From assembly GCA_028823035.1 (NCBI GenBank), contig JAPKCI010000001.1, positions 124,001 through 188,000 of the forward strand: a stretch of 64,000 bases of DNA. Reading direction: 5' to 3'. The translations under genes and the position numbers were made by a program. Source of the stretch: Rubripirellula sp. Its GTDB lineage: Bacteria; Planctomycetota; Planctomycetia; Pirellulales; Pirellulaceae. The number at the start of each line of letters is the position of its first letter. Position 1 is the stretch's first letter. Below the pieces are notes generated by a model. That model was given only the letters and a program-made list of their open reading frames with translations. It did no database searches and was not told where the DNA came from. Below are positions 29,733 through 39,442 of the stretch, one piece after another.

Positions 29733-30917
29733 TCACACCAAGCGGCGGATTGCATTAAGCAACTGCTCGATCATCTCGTCCTGATGGGCCGCCGAGAGCG
29801 AAATCCGCAATCTGGCAGTACCCTCCGCGACCGTGGGTGGCCGAATCGCAGGCACGTAAAAACCCAATTCAGCAAGCTGCCGAGAAACTCTTACCGCCTG
29901 CGAATCATCGCCAACAACCACTGGAATGATTGGGACAGACGCTTCCAGATCGTTTCGGGGTTCGATCGACAGCTCCGATCGCACACGCCGCGCCAGCATT
30001 TTCACCCGTTGCCGCCGCTCCGGCTGAGTCCTGATGTGGTCGATTCCCGCACTCGCCGCAGCCACCGCGGCAGGCGTCAATGATGTACTGTAGATCAGTG
30101 ACCTGCAGTGATTGACCAAATGATCAATCACCACCCGGGGAGCAGCCACAAAACCACCCTGACTGCCGACCGCCTTGCTGAGAGTACCAATCCGAATCAC
30201 AACCTGATCTTTAACTCCCAACGCCTCACAAACACCGGATCCGTCTTCACCCAGGACCCCCGTCCCGTGCGCCTCATCCGCAATCAGACAGGCTGTGTGA
30301 TCCCGGGCGATCTCGTTCAAACGATCCATGGGTGCGACATATCCATCCATGCCAAAAACGGTATTCGTCACAATCCACACGCGTTCAAACTCATGCCGTC
30401 GCTGCCGCAAAATACTATCCACCGTTTGCCAATCCGCATGCGGGTAAACGATTCGTTTAGCACGCGACATTCGGCACCCGTCGATCAGCGAAGCATGATT
30501 TAGTTGGTCACTCAGAATCAAGTCGCCCGCCTCGGCCAAGGCGCTCACAGTACCGCTACAGGCAGCAAAGCCAGTGGGAAACACGACAGCAGATTCAGTC
30601 GCCTCAAGTTCTGCAATTTGTTCACTCAGCCGTTGGTGCTGTACAGTCCACCCGGATAACAGAGCACTGGCACCACTGCCACCTGCTACCTGCCAACACT
30701 CACCATCGCCGCTATCGGTCCCAGCGTTGCTGTTCTCAATGTCATCCCGCATTTGGACTGCCAGACCGAGATAATCATTCGCACCAAAATTCAGCAATCG
30801 ACGATGATCTGGTTCGATCAGATAGACACCGTCGGCCGCTCGCGGCACGAGATTTCTGAAACGCTGACTTTCTCTGAGGTGCTGTTGGCGAGTGGCCAAA
30901 TAATCAAAGTCGGTCAT
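29733..30917 (-). CDS. bioF: 8-amino-7-oxononanoate synthase (or close alpha-oxoamine synthase)
   Basis: A 394-residue PLP enzyme of the alpha-oxoamine synthase family. Visible are NDYLGLA (47-53), H141 in LNHASLIDG, DEAHGTG at 214-220 (PLP binding) and K248 in GTLSKAVGSQGG (Schiff base). BioF joins pimeloyl-ACP or -CoA and alanine in the first committed step of biotin synthesis. The length fits BioF (380-400). Other biotin genes are not nearby, so a 2-amino-3-ketobutyrate ligase or another family member is possible, but the motifs favour BioF. The HIT gene follows upstream with a 49-base gap, on the same strand. Confidence 0.85.
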   Translation of the reverse strand: MTDFDYLATRQQHLRESQRFRNLVPRAADGVYLIEPDHRRLLNFGANDYLGLAVQMRDDIENSNAGTDSGDGECWQVAGGSGASALLSGWTVQHQRLSEQIAELEATESAVVFPTGFAACSGTVSALAEAGDLILSDQLNHASLIDGCRMSRAKRIVYPHADWQTVDSILRQRRHEFERVWIVTNTVFGMDGYVAPMDRLNEIARDHTACLIADEAHGTGVLGEDGSGVCEALGVKDQVVIRIGTLSKAVGSQGGFVAAPRVVIDHLVNHCRSLIYSTSLTPAAVAAASAGIDHIRTQPERRQRVKMLARRVRSELSIEPRNDLEASVPIIPVVVGDDSQAVRVSRQLAELGFYVPAIRPPTVAEGTARLRISLSAAHQDEMIEQLLNAIRRLV

Positions 30918-30966
30918 CGCGCACCTGGACCGGAAACGGAGTTGTCAAATAGGAAAGTTCGCGGCG

Positions 30967-31305
30967 TCATCCTGGCGGCCAATCCAACTTGCGGCCACCC
31001 AGAACATGAAAATGAAGATGCATCACTTCCTGCCCGCCGTCTTCGCGTGTATTAGCCACAAGCCGATAGCCAGCTTCCAGTCCTTCGGCTGCTGCAATCT
31101 TGGACGCAACAAGCACACATCGCCCCACGATCGCCTCGTCCTCGTCCGACAGGTCTGCCAGTGAAACGATTTCTTTTTTGGGGATGACCAAGAAATGCGT
31201 GGGAGCCTTCGGGTTGATATCGCGAAAGGCCAGGCAAAGCTCATCTTCGTGCAGAACATCGGCGGGGATTTCACCCGCAATGATCTTCGAAAAGATCGTC
31301 GTCAT
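30967..31305 (-). CDS. HIT family (histidine triad) nucleotide hydrolase
   Basis: A 112-residue protein of the HINT branch. The start ATG at 31305 gives MTTIFSKIIAGEIPAD, the usual family opening; an upstream ATG would add 13 unlikely residues. The triad HLHFHVLGG is at about 96-104. HINT proteins cleave the P-N bond of nucleoside phosphoramidates in the cytoplasm. Length and motif fit closely. It is followed by bioF on the same strand. Confidence 0.95.
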   Translation of the reverse strand: MTTIFSKIIAGEIPADVLHEDELCLAFRDINPKAPTHFLVIPKKEIVSLADLSDEDEAIVGRCVLVASKIAAAEGLEAGYRLVANTREDGGQEVMHLHFHVLGGRKLDWPPG

Positions 31306-31952
31306 ACAAACATCCTGAACAGGGAATTGACCGTGAAACAACATTGCAAGACAGCAACCGGAACAAAACAGTCAGTGAACGCTGATGACGCCATCGCATC
31401 AGATTCTTCTCAACGCGTCTCAACTGCACCATCAGACCTAACCGCTGTCAGTAAGTCACGATAGCAGATCAGGCGTTGGGACCAAATCAGCCCCGAAAGT
31501 GAATATCTGCTCATGGGCGACTCCATCAGGTTCAGTGCCACCTTCCCAGCCTGCCGGATTTCGCAGTTGCTGATGTCCATATCCAAAATTCGGAATAGCG
31601 ACTTGCGGAAGCCATTCAGGGTGGCATGCAGCCAACCCGAAACACCCAATCTCAGGGGACATGGGGTTTCACCTCTGTCGCGTGTTTCCCAATGCTTGTT
31701 GTTCCCCAAGCTACCCGACGAAGCCGAATGCTGAGCTCTGAGGCTGCGGGGATGGTATCGGGTAACCGGCATCCGTTTTCCGCACCTGCCCCAGCACGTT
31801 CGGGGTGCCGTGTTCGGGGTGCCGTGTTTCACGGACCATCCTTTACCGATCTGGCTTCGGTGTCGAATTGCGGCGGGTGGATCTTGTTGCATTCAGCAGT
31901 TTCGTCTAATTACCAATGAAAGTGCCGAGAAAATTGGCGATGACAAAACTGA
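31306..31952. other. Intergenic region of about 0.65 kb, possible decayed repeat
   Basis: This lies between divergent genes. Open frames here (for example 31410-31892 on the minus strand) have no recognisable domain and many Arg, Trp and Cys residues, as expected from noncoding sequence. It is locally rich in G+C and has a short tandem duplication at 31798-31827. No tRNA or terminator is clear. Confidence 0.5.
31798..31827. repeat. Tandem duplication of a 14-base unit (GTTCGGGGTGCCGT)
   Basis: The unit GTTCGGGGTGCCGT occurs twice without a spacer, and a third copy begins with GTTT. It lies in the middle of the noncoding stretch between the HIT and HEAT-like genes. Two copies are too few to call a functional array. 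Confidence 0.6.
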
Positions 31953-32471
31953 ATGACAGCGAAACACGATGAGTCACAGAAGATGAGTTCGGCAGACAGG
32001 CTCCACAATTTGACGCAGGGAACTGCCCAGGAACGAGCTGAGGCAGCGGAATCACTCGCCCAACAAGGACCCAATGCCGCATTCGCTGCAACCGAACTCG
32101 TAAAAGCATGTGGTGACGAACAAGCGATTAGCGACTGGGCTGTCGCCGCACTCGAGGAACTCGGGCCACCGCCCACAGCTGCAATCAGCAGTCTGGCCAA
32201 GCTGACCGGTTCGGACAACGCACAGACGGCTTACTGGGCCATTACGCTGCTCGGTCGCGCAGGTCGAGAAGCGGCAAGCTATCAGAACTTACTCGCTGAG
32301 ATTCTCGAACAATCTGGCGAAATTTCTTTGAAAGAGAGAGCGGCATGGGGTCTGGGTCGCATGCACGCCGATTCTGCCAAAGCGGTGATGGCACTGAAAC
32401 AAGCGGCACTCTCTCAAAACGAGCGACTGTCGCGTCTTTCCGGAAAATCGCTACAGCAGACCCAAGCTTAA
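31953..32471 (+). CDS. Small HEAT-repeat-like protein
   Basis: A 172-residue, mostly helical protein with repeating patterns such as AERAEAAESLAQQGPNAAFA, then ISDWAVAALEELGPPPTAAI and AYWAITLLGRAGREAA, spaced about 35-40 residues, as in HEAT or PBS-lyase-like repeats. It has no signal peptide or enzyme motif. Such proteins usually act as scaffolds. An ATG at 31983 is an alternative start. The next gene begins 45 bases on, so the two may be co-transcribed. Confidence 0.75.
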   Translation: MTAKHDESQKMSSADRLHNLTQGTAQERAEAAESLAQQGPNAAFAATELVKACGDEQAISDWAVAALEELGPPPTAAISSLAKLTGSDNAQTAYWAITLLGRAGREAASYQNLLAEILEQSGEISLKERAAWGLGRMHADSAKAVMALKQAALSQNERLSRLSGKSLQQTQA

Positions 32472-32505
32472 AACAAACTCTATCGTAAGACGCGAACACG
32501 GGCAT

Positions 32506-32510
32506 GGAGG
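32506..32510 (+). promoter_or_regulatory. Ribosome binding site of the DNase I-like phosphatase gene
   Basis: GGAGG lies six bases before the ATG at 32517. This is one of the clearest Shine-Dalgarno sites in the window; many genes here have weak ones. Confidence 0.75.
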
Positions 32511-32516
32511 CCTGAC

Positions 32517-33653
32517 ATGGCTCGCAAGAAATCAAAATTTAAGTTGCTGATGTGGCTGCTATTGAGTGGCCTCTCGGGAGGCGGTATCACCGGCTACCTG
32601 ATACCCAGCGTACCAATCATTGGCCCCATCATCACCAAGTTAACCGCCAAGGGAAAAACGGTGGCTGCGGGGAGTGGCGAAATCCTGAAAGATTCCGCCA
32701 CTGGTCTGCTAAACGGCCAATCCCCCAATCGCTACAGTCCCTCAACAGCAGTTGCAGGTCAACTTGCCTCGGCGCGGCAACCAGTCAACGGACAATCGCA
32801 GGTCACGGCGAATACGGCGGCGGCGGGTGGACGTCAAGGAAATGGAAAACTGCTGATCGCCAGCTTTAATATTCAGGTGCTCGGACAGTCCAAGATATCC
32901 AAGCCGGGAATGAAGGAACTGTTGGCACACGTGATACGGCAATTTGACTTGGTAGCCATTCAGGAAGTGCGTGCCAAAGCAGACAACGTCATCCCGGAAA
33001 TCGTCGCCGCAGTCAACACAAATGGAAGCCGATACAATTTTGTGATCGGTCCTAGACTTGGCCGCAGCAATAGCAAGGAACAGTACACTTACGTATTCAA
33101 TACGAACACCGTCGAACATGATCCGTCATCAATAGGCACGGTGAACGACCCCAAAGACTTGCTTCATCGTGAGCCTTTCGTGACCCGGTTTCGAGCTCGA
33201 ACCCAGTCACCCAGCCAAGCGTTTACTTTCTGGATGGTCAATATTCACACCGACCCTGATGAAGTACCTGAGGAAGTAGATGCGTTGGCGGATGTCTTTC
33301 AGGTCATGCAAAAAGCGCGAGCTGATGAAGATGATGTAATTCTGTTGGGCGATCTGAATGCGAGCGAAAAGCAACTGGCAAGACTCGGCAGAATCCCCGG
33401 GATGCAATGGACCGTCCGAGGAGTCATGACCAACACGCGTAAAAACAAAGCTTACGACAATATTCTTTTTCAAGGACAGGCGACGCGTGAATACACCGGT
33501 CGCTGGGGTGTCTACGACTTGGAAAGCAACCTGGGACTTTCCCGCGACCAAGCTCTGCAAGTCTCGGATCACTTGCCAATCTGGGCAGAATTCAGTGTCT
33601 GGGAGGCACCTGCACCCACAACTACTGTAGGCCACTCCTCGCCTTACAACTGA
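32517..33653 (+). CDS. Endonuclease/exonuclease/phosphatase (DNase I-like) family protein with N-terminal membrane anchor
   Basis: A 378-residue protein. Residues 9-36 are hydrophobic (LLMWLLLSGLSGGGITGYLI), and about 45-110 is a low-complexity linker. The EEP domain starts at about 112: FNIQ (117-120), metal-binding E150 in AIQEVR, GDLNAS at about 275, and the terminal SDHLP at about 353. The family cleaves phosphodiesters in DNA, inositol phosphates or lipids. The anchor and linker suggest an enzyme held at the membrane with the domain on the outer face. The target is unknown. Confidence 0.85.
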   Translation: MARKKSKFKLLMWLLLSGLSGGGITGYLIPSVPIIGPIITKLTAKGKTVAAGSGEILKDSATGLLNGQSPNRYSPSTAVAGQLASARQPVNGQSQVTANTAAAGGRQGNGKLLIASFNIQVLGQSKISKPGMKELLAHVIRQFDLVAIQEVRAKADNVIPEIVAAVNTNGSRYNFVIGPRLGRSNSKEQYTYVFNTNTVEHDPSSIGTVNDPKDLLHREPFVTRFRARTQSPSQAFTFWMVNIHTDPDEVPEEVDALADVFQVMQKARADEDDVILLGDLNASEKQLARLGRIPGMQWTVRGVMTNTRKNKAYDNILFQGQATREYTGRWGVYDLESNLGLSRDQALQVSDHLPIWAEFSVWEAPAPTTTVGHSSPYN

Positions 33654-33767
33654 ACCTGACAGTTGATTTCCAAAACAGGTGCAAGCACCAGACCATTCAT
33701 CTGGAATTGAATCGCCCTGATGGTGTTCGCCGCAATGCTGCACAGATCCGTGGCCCAACTCGCCAGC

Positions 33768-34757
33768 TCACTGCTGATCCTGATTTATCTGCCCGAGAGC
33801 ATAGACGGGCGTTAATTCCAACGACCACTGCAAACGTTTAGCTGACTCAGATTGACCGGATGCTTCCAACTTGTTGACCAGCAAACGAGACGGTCCCGTC
33901 TGTAGTGCCAGTGGTAGAGTATCAATCCGTTTTTCCCAAGTCGAACTTAATTTGGCAACTTGTGGTGGGGGTGTCATCCGCCACGAAAGAACTTCAGCGA
34001 TTTGTGCGATCTCGATTCTTGGGTCTTGTTTTAATTGATTGATTACTGCCAAACCCTGATTGCGATCGGGTGAGGAAAGCAACCAACTTGCCGCTACAAG
34101 CCGCACAGCAGTTGAAGTATCCTGCAGTCTTGCCTGCGCTGTAGCGATCACGACTGCGGGCTGGGCTCCATTTGTCCACGCAATAGGAAGCCATGCCAGC
34201 ACCATTGCAGGAAGAGGACGACGATCAAGTTGCCCAACCAGTTCCAAGGCAAGTTTAGCATTGCCACTTTTCCAAGCACTGGTCGCGGAGAGCATGGTGA
34301 GCCATTGCTGCCGCCAGACTGGAGGCCTGTTATTCAAGGCATCAGGCAGCTCAGAAAGTGAACGTGCGTATTCGCCCTGCTTGAAAAGATGGATAAGTTT
34401 CTGCTCGAGATCAGACACCTCGTCGGGTTCAATCCAGAGCACACGGCTTGCCGACGTGACGGTTTCTGTACCTTGTCCCTCTCGGACCAAACGTAGTTGC
34501 TGCGAATCGAATGCAACAATGCGCCCAGACACTATTTCAACCGAACGCGGAAACCAGGTGCTCTGGGAGGACGTTGGACGAGCGGGCTCAAGCCAGACGC
34601 GATCAGCCGCATCGAGCGGGGCAAGACTCAAGGTTGCCACCATGATGAAAAGCACGTCGGCGATCAGATGCACCCGTCCAAAAGGTACCGACATCACGCC
34701 AGAAAGCCTGCCGGATCGCGGTTGTAGTGACTCGACATCGGGGGCAATCGGTGTCAT
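33768..34757 (-). CDS. Exported or anchored protein of unknown function, coupled to the VWA gene
   Basis: A 329-residue protein. A hydrophobic run at about 29-50 (LIADVLFIMVATLSLAPLDA) looks like a signal peptide with a long n-region. A short beta part follows (SVEIVSGRIVAFDSQQLRLV), then helices with TPR-like character (LIHLFKQGEYARSLSELPDAL, LAWLPIAWTNGAQPAVVIAT). Its ATG overlaps the stop of the VWA gene by four bases, so translation is coupled and a shared task is likely. No enzymatic motif. Confidence 0.75.
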   Translation of the reverse strand: MTPIAPDVESLQPRSGRLSGVMSVPFGRVHLIADVLFIMVATLSLAPLDAADRVWLEPARPTSSQSTWFPRSVEIVSGRIVAFDSQQLRLVREGQGTETVTSASRVLWIEPDEVSDLEQKLIHLFKQGEYARSLSELPDALNNRPPVWRQQWLTMLSATSAWKSGNAKLALELVGQLDRRPLPAMVLAWLPIAWTNGAQPAVVIATAQARLQDTSTAVRLVAASWLLSSPDRNQGLAVINQLKQDPRIEIAQIAEVLSWRMTPPPQVAKLSSTWEKRIDTLPLALQTGPSRLLVNKLEASGQSESAKRLQWSLELTPVYALGQINQDQQ

Positions 34758-35821
34758 AGCGAATCCGGAACAGTTTGCTGTTCTGGCGGGGGGGGTGCCA
34801 CACCAAGACTGCGAATATCCACGTACTGGTACTGTCCCCTGTTTTGCGAGGCCAGGTCACGAAGAAAAGTCTCGGCTGGTGCGGATGGCTCGGCGCCAAA
34901 TTCAATGGTGTGAATCGTCGCACCACTGGCATCAGCAAGATTTCTGATCTCGCGCAATTCGCCTGTCGAGAGTCGGGGGATCCTTGCATCGGTCAGAAAG
35001 AAAATAACATCAGGCGCCATCCTCAAGGCCATCTTCAAAGCCGACTCATGCTCTGTGCCACCAAAGGCCACGATCGATCGAATGTAGTTCTCTGCCAACG
35101 AAACGTAGGCCTCGTCTCCGGAAAACAATTGATCTGGGACTCCAGTCAGTTGAAAAGCCTTTGGTTTGTCGTTGTAAAAAATGAGTTGAAAACTCTGGCG
35201 ATCCGTCAGCGTTCGCAAACTGCGGATCAATTCGGACTTGGCCGCTCGTAACGGCTTACCGCCAAACCCATTCATGCTGTCAGACCGATCAAAAACATAA
35301 ACGAACCGCGAACCACTTCCTGACACCCCGAACACAATCGTGGTTGCGTCCGATGATTCACCTTGAGGTCGTACACCAGTGCCTTGGGAAAATGCATCGC
35401 CGGCCAGTTCGGACTGGCCGGACAAGCCATCGCCGGAAACAGGCGAGGGTGTGGACTGCATTGATTCCAGAACACCGGCCAAATCCAGAGGCAGTGACAA
35501 ATCAGCGGGTGGCGCAGCCGACGAAGAAGCCGAACTCTTTTCCGACTCGTTGGTTATGTCATTCTGCTGCTCAACAACCTCCGTAACCTCTTGATACCGA
35601 TCGCGATCAGGCAGGCGATGCACCAAAGCGATTCCAACCGGCCGATCCTTCAACGCACCGGTCCCCCGAGAAGTTTGAGTCCAGATCAGCCCCAATGCGG
35701 TAAATAGGATTACATGCAGGATCAACGACATCAGCAAGGCTGGTGCTGGCCGTTCCGGTGGCACCATTTCCACCATTTCGGCATTCAAAGCGGGCGGTGA
35801 GGAGGTTTTAAGCGGTTCCAT
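34754..35821 (-). CDS. Membrane-anchored von Willebrand factor A (VWA) domain protein
   Basis: A 355-residue protein from the ATG at 35821, which has AGAGGGTG just upstream; a start at 35872 would add 17 residues. One membrane helix (PALLMSLILHVILFTALGLI, about 28-47) is followed by a low-complexity Ser/Pro/Gly linker. The VWA domain starts with FVYVFDRSDSMNG, where DRSDS is the metal-ion-dependent adhesion site (DxSxS). It reads on through FQLIFYNDKPKAF and VIFFLTDARIP. The domain is probably outside the cytoplasmic membrane. The gene overlaps its downstream partner by ATGA. Confidence 0.85.
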   Translation of the reverse strand: MEPLKTSSPPALNAEMVEMVPPERPAPALLMSLILHVILFTALGLIWTQTSRGTGALKDRPVGIALVHRLPDRDRYQEVTEVVEQQNDITNESEKSSASSSAAPPADLSLPLDLAGVLESMQSTPSPVSGDGLSGQSELAGDAFSQGTGVRPQGESSDATTIVFGVSGSGSRFVYVFDRSDSMNGFGGKPLRAAKSELIRSLRTLTDRQSFQLIFYNDKPKAFQLTGVPDQLFSGDEAYVSLAENYIRSIVAFGGTEHESALKMALRMAPDVIFFLTDARIPRLSTGELREIRNLADASGATIHTIEFGAEPSAPAETFLRDLASQNRGQYQYVDIRSLGVAPPPPEQQTVPDSL

Positions 35822-35982
35822 GGCACCCTCTGTTCTAACCCATTTCGACAAAAAGTGCGCGGATGCAGGCAAACTATTGGATACGGACGCTTCTCACAAC
35901 GGCGTTCGCAAACTAATTTATTGCGATACAAATTGTTAAACCCATTCCACCCCAGCGGTGGCAGAGCCTGGAGAATCCCGTC

Positions 35983-37164
35983 GTGAGCAACGCTCGATAC
36001 CTGTTTACAAGTGAATCCGTCAGCATGGGCCACCCGGACAAACTGGCGGATCGTATTTCCGATGGCATTCTCGATGCTCTGCTGGAACAGGACCCAAACA
36101 GTCGTGTGGCCTGTGAAACAATGGTCACCACCGGCATGGCTGTGATTGCCGGTGAAATTTCGACCAAAGCCATAGTCAACTATTCGGATGTCGTCCGCAG
36201 TGTCATCAATGAGGTTGGATACACCGACGATCAGATGGGGATATGTGGCGATACCTGTGCAGTGATGGTATCACTCGACACTCAAAGTCCCGACATTGCA
36301 CAAGGTGTCGATTCGGACGATACGGCCGGTAAAGAAATCGGCGCAGGTGACCAGGGTCTGATGTTCGGATATGCCTGCAAGGACACATCCGAGCTGATGC
36401 CACTGCCCATCGCTCTTGCACACCGCATTATCAATCGCATCACCGATGCACGATTCAACAAAGAAGTCAACTGGCTGCGTCCTGATAACAAAAGTCAAGT
36501 CACTGTCGAATACGAAGGCAACACACCCGTTCGAATCGATACCGTCGTGGTCAGCGCACAACACAGTCCTGATGTGACAAACGAAGAAATCAAGGACTTT
36601 GTGATCGAGCATGTGATCAAGCCTTCGATCCCTGCCGAACTGGACAAGGGCGACATCAAGTATCACATCAACCCAACCGGAAAGTTTGTTGTCGGCGGAC
36701 CCCACGGTGACTGTGGTTTGACGGGTCGAAAAATCATTGTCGATACATATGGAGGTTGGGGACGCCATGGTGGTGGTGCCTTTAGCGGAAAGGATTCCAC
36801 CAAAGTCGACCGTTCAGCCGCTTACATGGCCCGCTACGTAGCCAAGAACATCGTTGCAGCCGGCTTGGCCGAGCGTTGCGAAGTTCAACTCGCCTATGCG
36901 ATCGGCGTAAGCGAGCCTGTCAGCGTCCACGTTGACACAGAAGGCACTGGTAAAATCGACGATACCCGTTTGTGCGAATTGGTCCGTGAGCATTTCCCGC
37001 TGACACCCAAAGGAATCATTGACCACCTCAAACTGCGACGACCGGTGTTCCGCCAAACCACTGCGGGTGGACACTTTGGTCGTGACGGCGACGACTTCAC
37101 GTGGGAACAAACCGACAAGGCTGAGGCACTGGCAGCAGCAGCCGGGATCGCAGCATCGGCCTAG
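35983..37164 (+). CDS. metK: S-adenosylmethionine synthase
   Basis: A 393-residue enzyme that makes S-adenosylmethionine from ATP and methionine. The start codon is GTG. Family motifs are clear: [12 protein letters not shown] (H17 binds phosphate), [12 protein letters not shown], and the glycine-rich [13 protein letters not shown] with [15 protein letters not shown]. The length is normal (about 385-400). No SAM riboswitch could be recognised in the 160 bases upstream. The metallophosphoesterase gene starts three bases after its stop, so the two form an operon. Confidence 0.97.
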   Translation: MSNARYLFTSESVSMGHPDKLADRISDGILDALLEQDPNSRVACETMVTTGMAVIAGEISTKAIVNYSDVVRSVINEVGYTDDQMGICGDTCAVMVSLDTQSPDIAQGVDSDDTAGKEIGAGDQGLMFGYACKDTSELMPLPIALAHRIINRITDARFNKEVNWLRPDNKSQVTVEYEGNTPVRIDTVVVSAQHSPDVTNEEIKDFVIEHVIKPSIPAELDKGDIKYHINPTGKFVVGGPHGDCGLTGRKIIVDTYGGWGRHGGGAFSGKDSTKVDRSAAYMARYVAKNIVAAGLAERCEVQLAYAIGVSEPVSVHVDTEGTGKIDDTRLCELVREHFPLTPKGIIDHLKLRRPVFRQTTAGGHFGRDGDDFTWEQTDKAEALAAAAGIAASA

Positions 37165-37167
37165 GTT

Positions 37168-38010
37168 GTGCTCTTGGTCTGGACAACCGACCTGCATCTG
37201 AATTCTGTTTCCACGCTAGCGTGGAAAAAATGGATTCATAAAACTGCCTCTCAAGGGGCGGATGGCATCGTCATCACGGGTGACATCTCTGAAGGTGACG
37301 ATGTTGTCCGACAGCTCCATCGTATTGCCGATGCCACCGGGATTCCCATCTATTTTGTGTTGGGGAATCATGACTTCTATGAAAGTTCACTGCAGGCGAC
37401 CCGGCACGATGTGATTCATGCTTGCCGAGAGCACGAACAGCTGCATTACCTCACTGACCTGTCACCCATTCAATTGACACCCACCACCCATCTTCTTGGC
37501 GACGATGGGTGGGCTGATGCAACCGTAGGTGACTATGAAACGTCGACCATTCGCTTGAATGACTTTGACCGAATCGACGACTTCAAAGCTTCCGGAAAGA
37601 CTGCGTGGAAAGAGCAGCTTCAGCAAATCGGTGCCGCATCAGCGAAACGCCTTCAGGCCAAACTGAATCAACTGCCACCGGATGCTCAACAGGTTTTGGT
37701 ACTCACTCACGTACCACCCTTCCGTGAGGCTTGCTGGTACGAAGGCAAAACCGCTAATGACAATTGGGCACCTTTTTTCGTTTCCGGACAGGTCGGCAAG
37801 GAACTCATGCTCTTCAGCCAACAGAAACCTGAATACGAGCTCACCGTGCTATGTGGGCACACACACCATGCCGGTATCGCTCGGTTGACTCCTAACCTGA
37901 TCGTTCATACCGGTGCAGCCGCCTATGGTCATCCAGACGTCGAAGGCATCATTTCCATGCGTTCTGGGAATCTGCAAGTCAACGTTATTGGCAACCAGAT
38001 TTCTGGCTAA
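37168..38010 (+). CDS. Metallophosphoesterase
   Basis: A 280-residue calcineurin-like phosphoesterase with a GTG start. The five metal-binding blocks are visible: TDLHLN (D8, H10), GDISEG (38-43), GNHD (66-69), LTHVPP and CGHTHH. The family cleaves phosphomonoesters or diesters, including cyclic nucleotides. It is three bases downstream of metK, so it is expressed with it; the link in function is not evident. Confidence 0.9.
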   Translation: MLLVWTTDLHLNSVSTLAWKKWIHKTASQGADGIVITGDISEGDDVVRQLHRIADATGIPIYFVLGNHDFYESSLQATRHDVIHACREHEQLHYLTDLSPIQLTPTTHLLGDDGWADATVGDYETSTIRLNDFDRIDDFKASGKTAWKEQLQQIGAASAKRLQAKLNQLPPDAQQVLVLTHVPPFREACWYEGKTANDNWAPFFVSGQVGKELMLFSQQKPEYELTVLCGHTHHAGIARLTPNLIVHTGAAAYGHPDVEGIISMRSGNLQVNVIGNQISG

Positions 38011-38049
38011 TCACACCGACATCTGACGGTCGTTTAAGACAAGCGAGGC

Positions 38050-39315
38050 TCAACTCTTGTACTGGCTCCAAAGCGACATCAATTCGACCAAGTGCTCCAC
38101 GGCTACCACCATTTCATCGAGACAGGCAAACTCGGTCACGGCGTGAATATTGTGCTGACCACTTGATAGATTTGGTGTTGGCAAACCCTTCTCAGTCAAT
38201 TGACTACCATCAGTCCCGCCACGAATACTTTCACTCCTGTATTCGCGGCCCAAATTGACAAAAGCCTGTTGTGCAAGCGTCACTGCCTCTGGTAGCTCGC
38301 TCAAGCCATCGCGGAGATTACGATACTGTCGAATGATGTCCATGTTCACCTTCAGGCCAGGCATGGCCTGTACCACCTCATCTGCAGTCACCTGAAGTTG
38401 CTTTGCATAACGTTCTAAATCCTCGGACTCAAAGGAACGCAAAATCAGTTCCACCGTCGCCTCGCCCACACCACCCTGAATGGTATAGGGGTGAATGAAA
38501 CCTGCTCGTTCCTCCGTGGTCTCTGGCGAACAGGTATCACGGGGAAGCGCGGCGACAAAATCGGCGGCTGCTCTTACAGCATTGATCATTCTATCCTTGG
38601 CAATGGAAGGATGAATGTTGTGTCCCTCAAAACGGACAATCGCTGCGTCTGCAGAGAATGTCTCTTCGTCAATCACATCCGCTCCACCACCGTCGAGAGT
38701 ATAAGCAACAGTGGCGTCCAGTTTGTTCAAGTCGATCTTGTCCGTGCCACGACCGATCTCTTCATCACACGTGAACAGTACTCTTACAGGTCCATGCATC
38801 AAATGAGGGTTCTCGATCAGCGTCGCAGCCAGTTCCATGATGATTGCAACGCCGGCCTTGTCATCTCCGCCGAGTAATGTCGTGCCGTCAGTCGTGACCA
38901 AGGTCATTCCGACCATGGACTGCAACGCTGGGCATGAGGCCACATCAATCGTTGCACCTGAAGGCAGTTCAATGTCCCCACCACCATACGATTCGATCAC
39001 CCCAGGCTTAACACACTCACCGGGTGCCTCAGGCGATGTATCGAGATGGGCAACCAAAGCCACCGTTGGGCTATTACCACCATCGCTGGCAGGCACCGTC
39101 CCCCATACCAACGCATGCTTATCTTGATGAGCATCTTCGACCGTCATTGCTTCCAATTCCTTGCACAGCAATGCTCCCAAATCCCGTTGGCTGGATGAAC
39201 TGGGGTAACCATCATTACCCGGGTCTGCTGAGGTACCGACCCGAACGTATGACAAAAATCGTTGCAATAATCTTTCGCGATTGATCTGAACACGAGCAGA
39301 GTTAGCAGCAGCCAT
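38050..39315 (-). CDS. pepT: Peptidase T (tripeptide aminopeptidase)
   Basis: A 421-residue M20B zinc peptidase. Metal and catalytic residues: H90 and D92 in AHLDTSP, D151 in GGDDKAG, and E185-E186 in DEEIGRG. The C-terminal motif is RGGTDGSQLTEKGLPTPNL. PepT removes N-terminal residues from tripeptides in the cytoplasm. The length agrees with the family (about 410). It converges with the metallophosphoesterase, 39 bases apart, with no strong terminator visible between. Confidence 0.93.
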   Translation of the reverse strand: MAAANSARVQINRERLLQRFLSYVRVGTSADPGNDGYPSSSSQRDLGALLCKELEAMTVEDAHQDKHALVWGTVPASDGGNSPTVALVAHLDTSPEAPGECVKPGVIESYGGGDIELPSGATIDVASCPALQSMVGMTLVTTDGTTLLGGDDKAGVAIIMELAATLIENPHLMHGPVRVLFTCDEEIGRGTDKIDLNKLDATVAYTLDGGGADVIDEETFSADAAIVRFEGHNIHPSIAKDRMINAVRAAADFVAALPRDTCSPETTEERAGFIHPYTIQGGVGEATVELILRSFESEDLERYAKQLQVTADEVVQAMPGLKVNMDIIRQYRNLRDGLSELPEAVTLAQQAFVNLGREYRSESIRGGTDGSQLTEKGLPTPNLSSGQHNIHAVTEFACLDEMVVAVEHLVELMSLWSQYKS

Positions 39316-39442
39316 AATGATTAACAGGAATTAGGGAAAGCAGACGTCTGGAACCTGTGCTGTTAGAACACAGAGCAGATAAGTTGTACATTGTGTCTCA
39401 GGACTAGAGATTGGTTTTAACACATCCACAGGCAAGCAGAAG

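Noticed and set aside
31410-31892. Minus-strand open frame of 160 codons in the 31.3-31.9 kb gap
   Set aside because: Rich in Arg, Trp and Cys, with no domain and no ribosome site; more likely noncoding or a decayed repeat.
35822-35982. Possible SAM riboswitch before metK
   Set aside because: I could not fold the 160 bases into any SAM-riboswitch class by eye; the conserved cores are missing.
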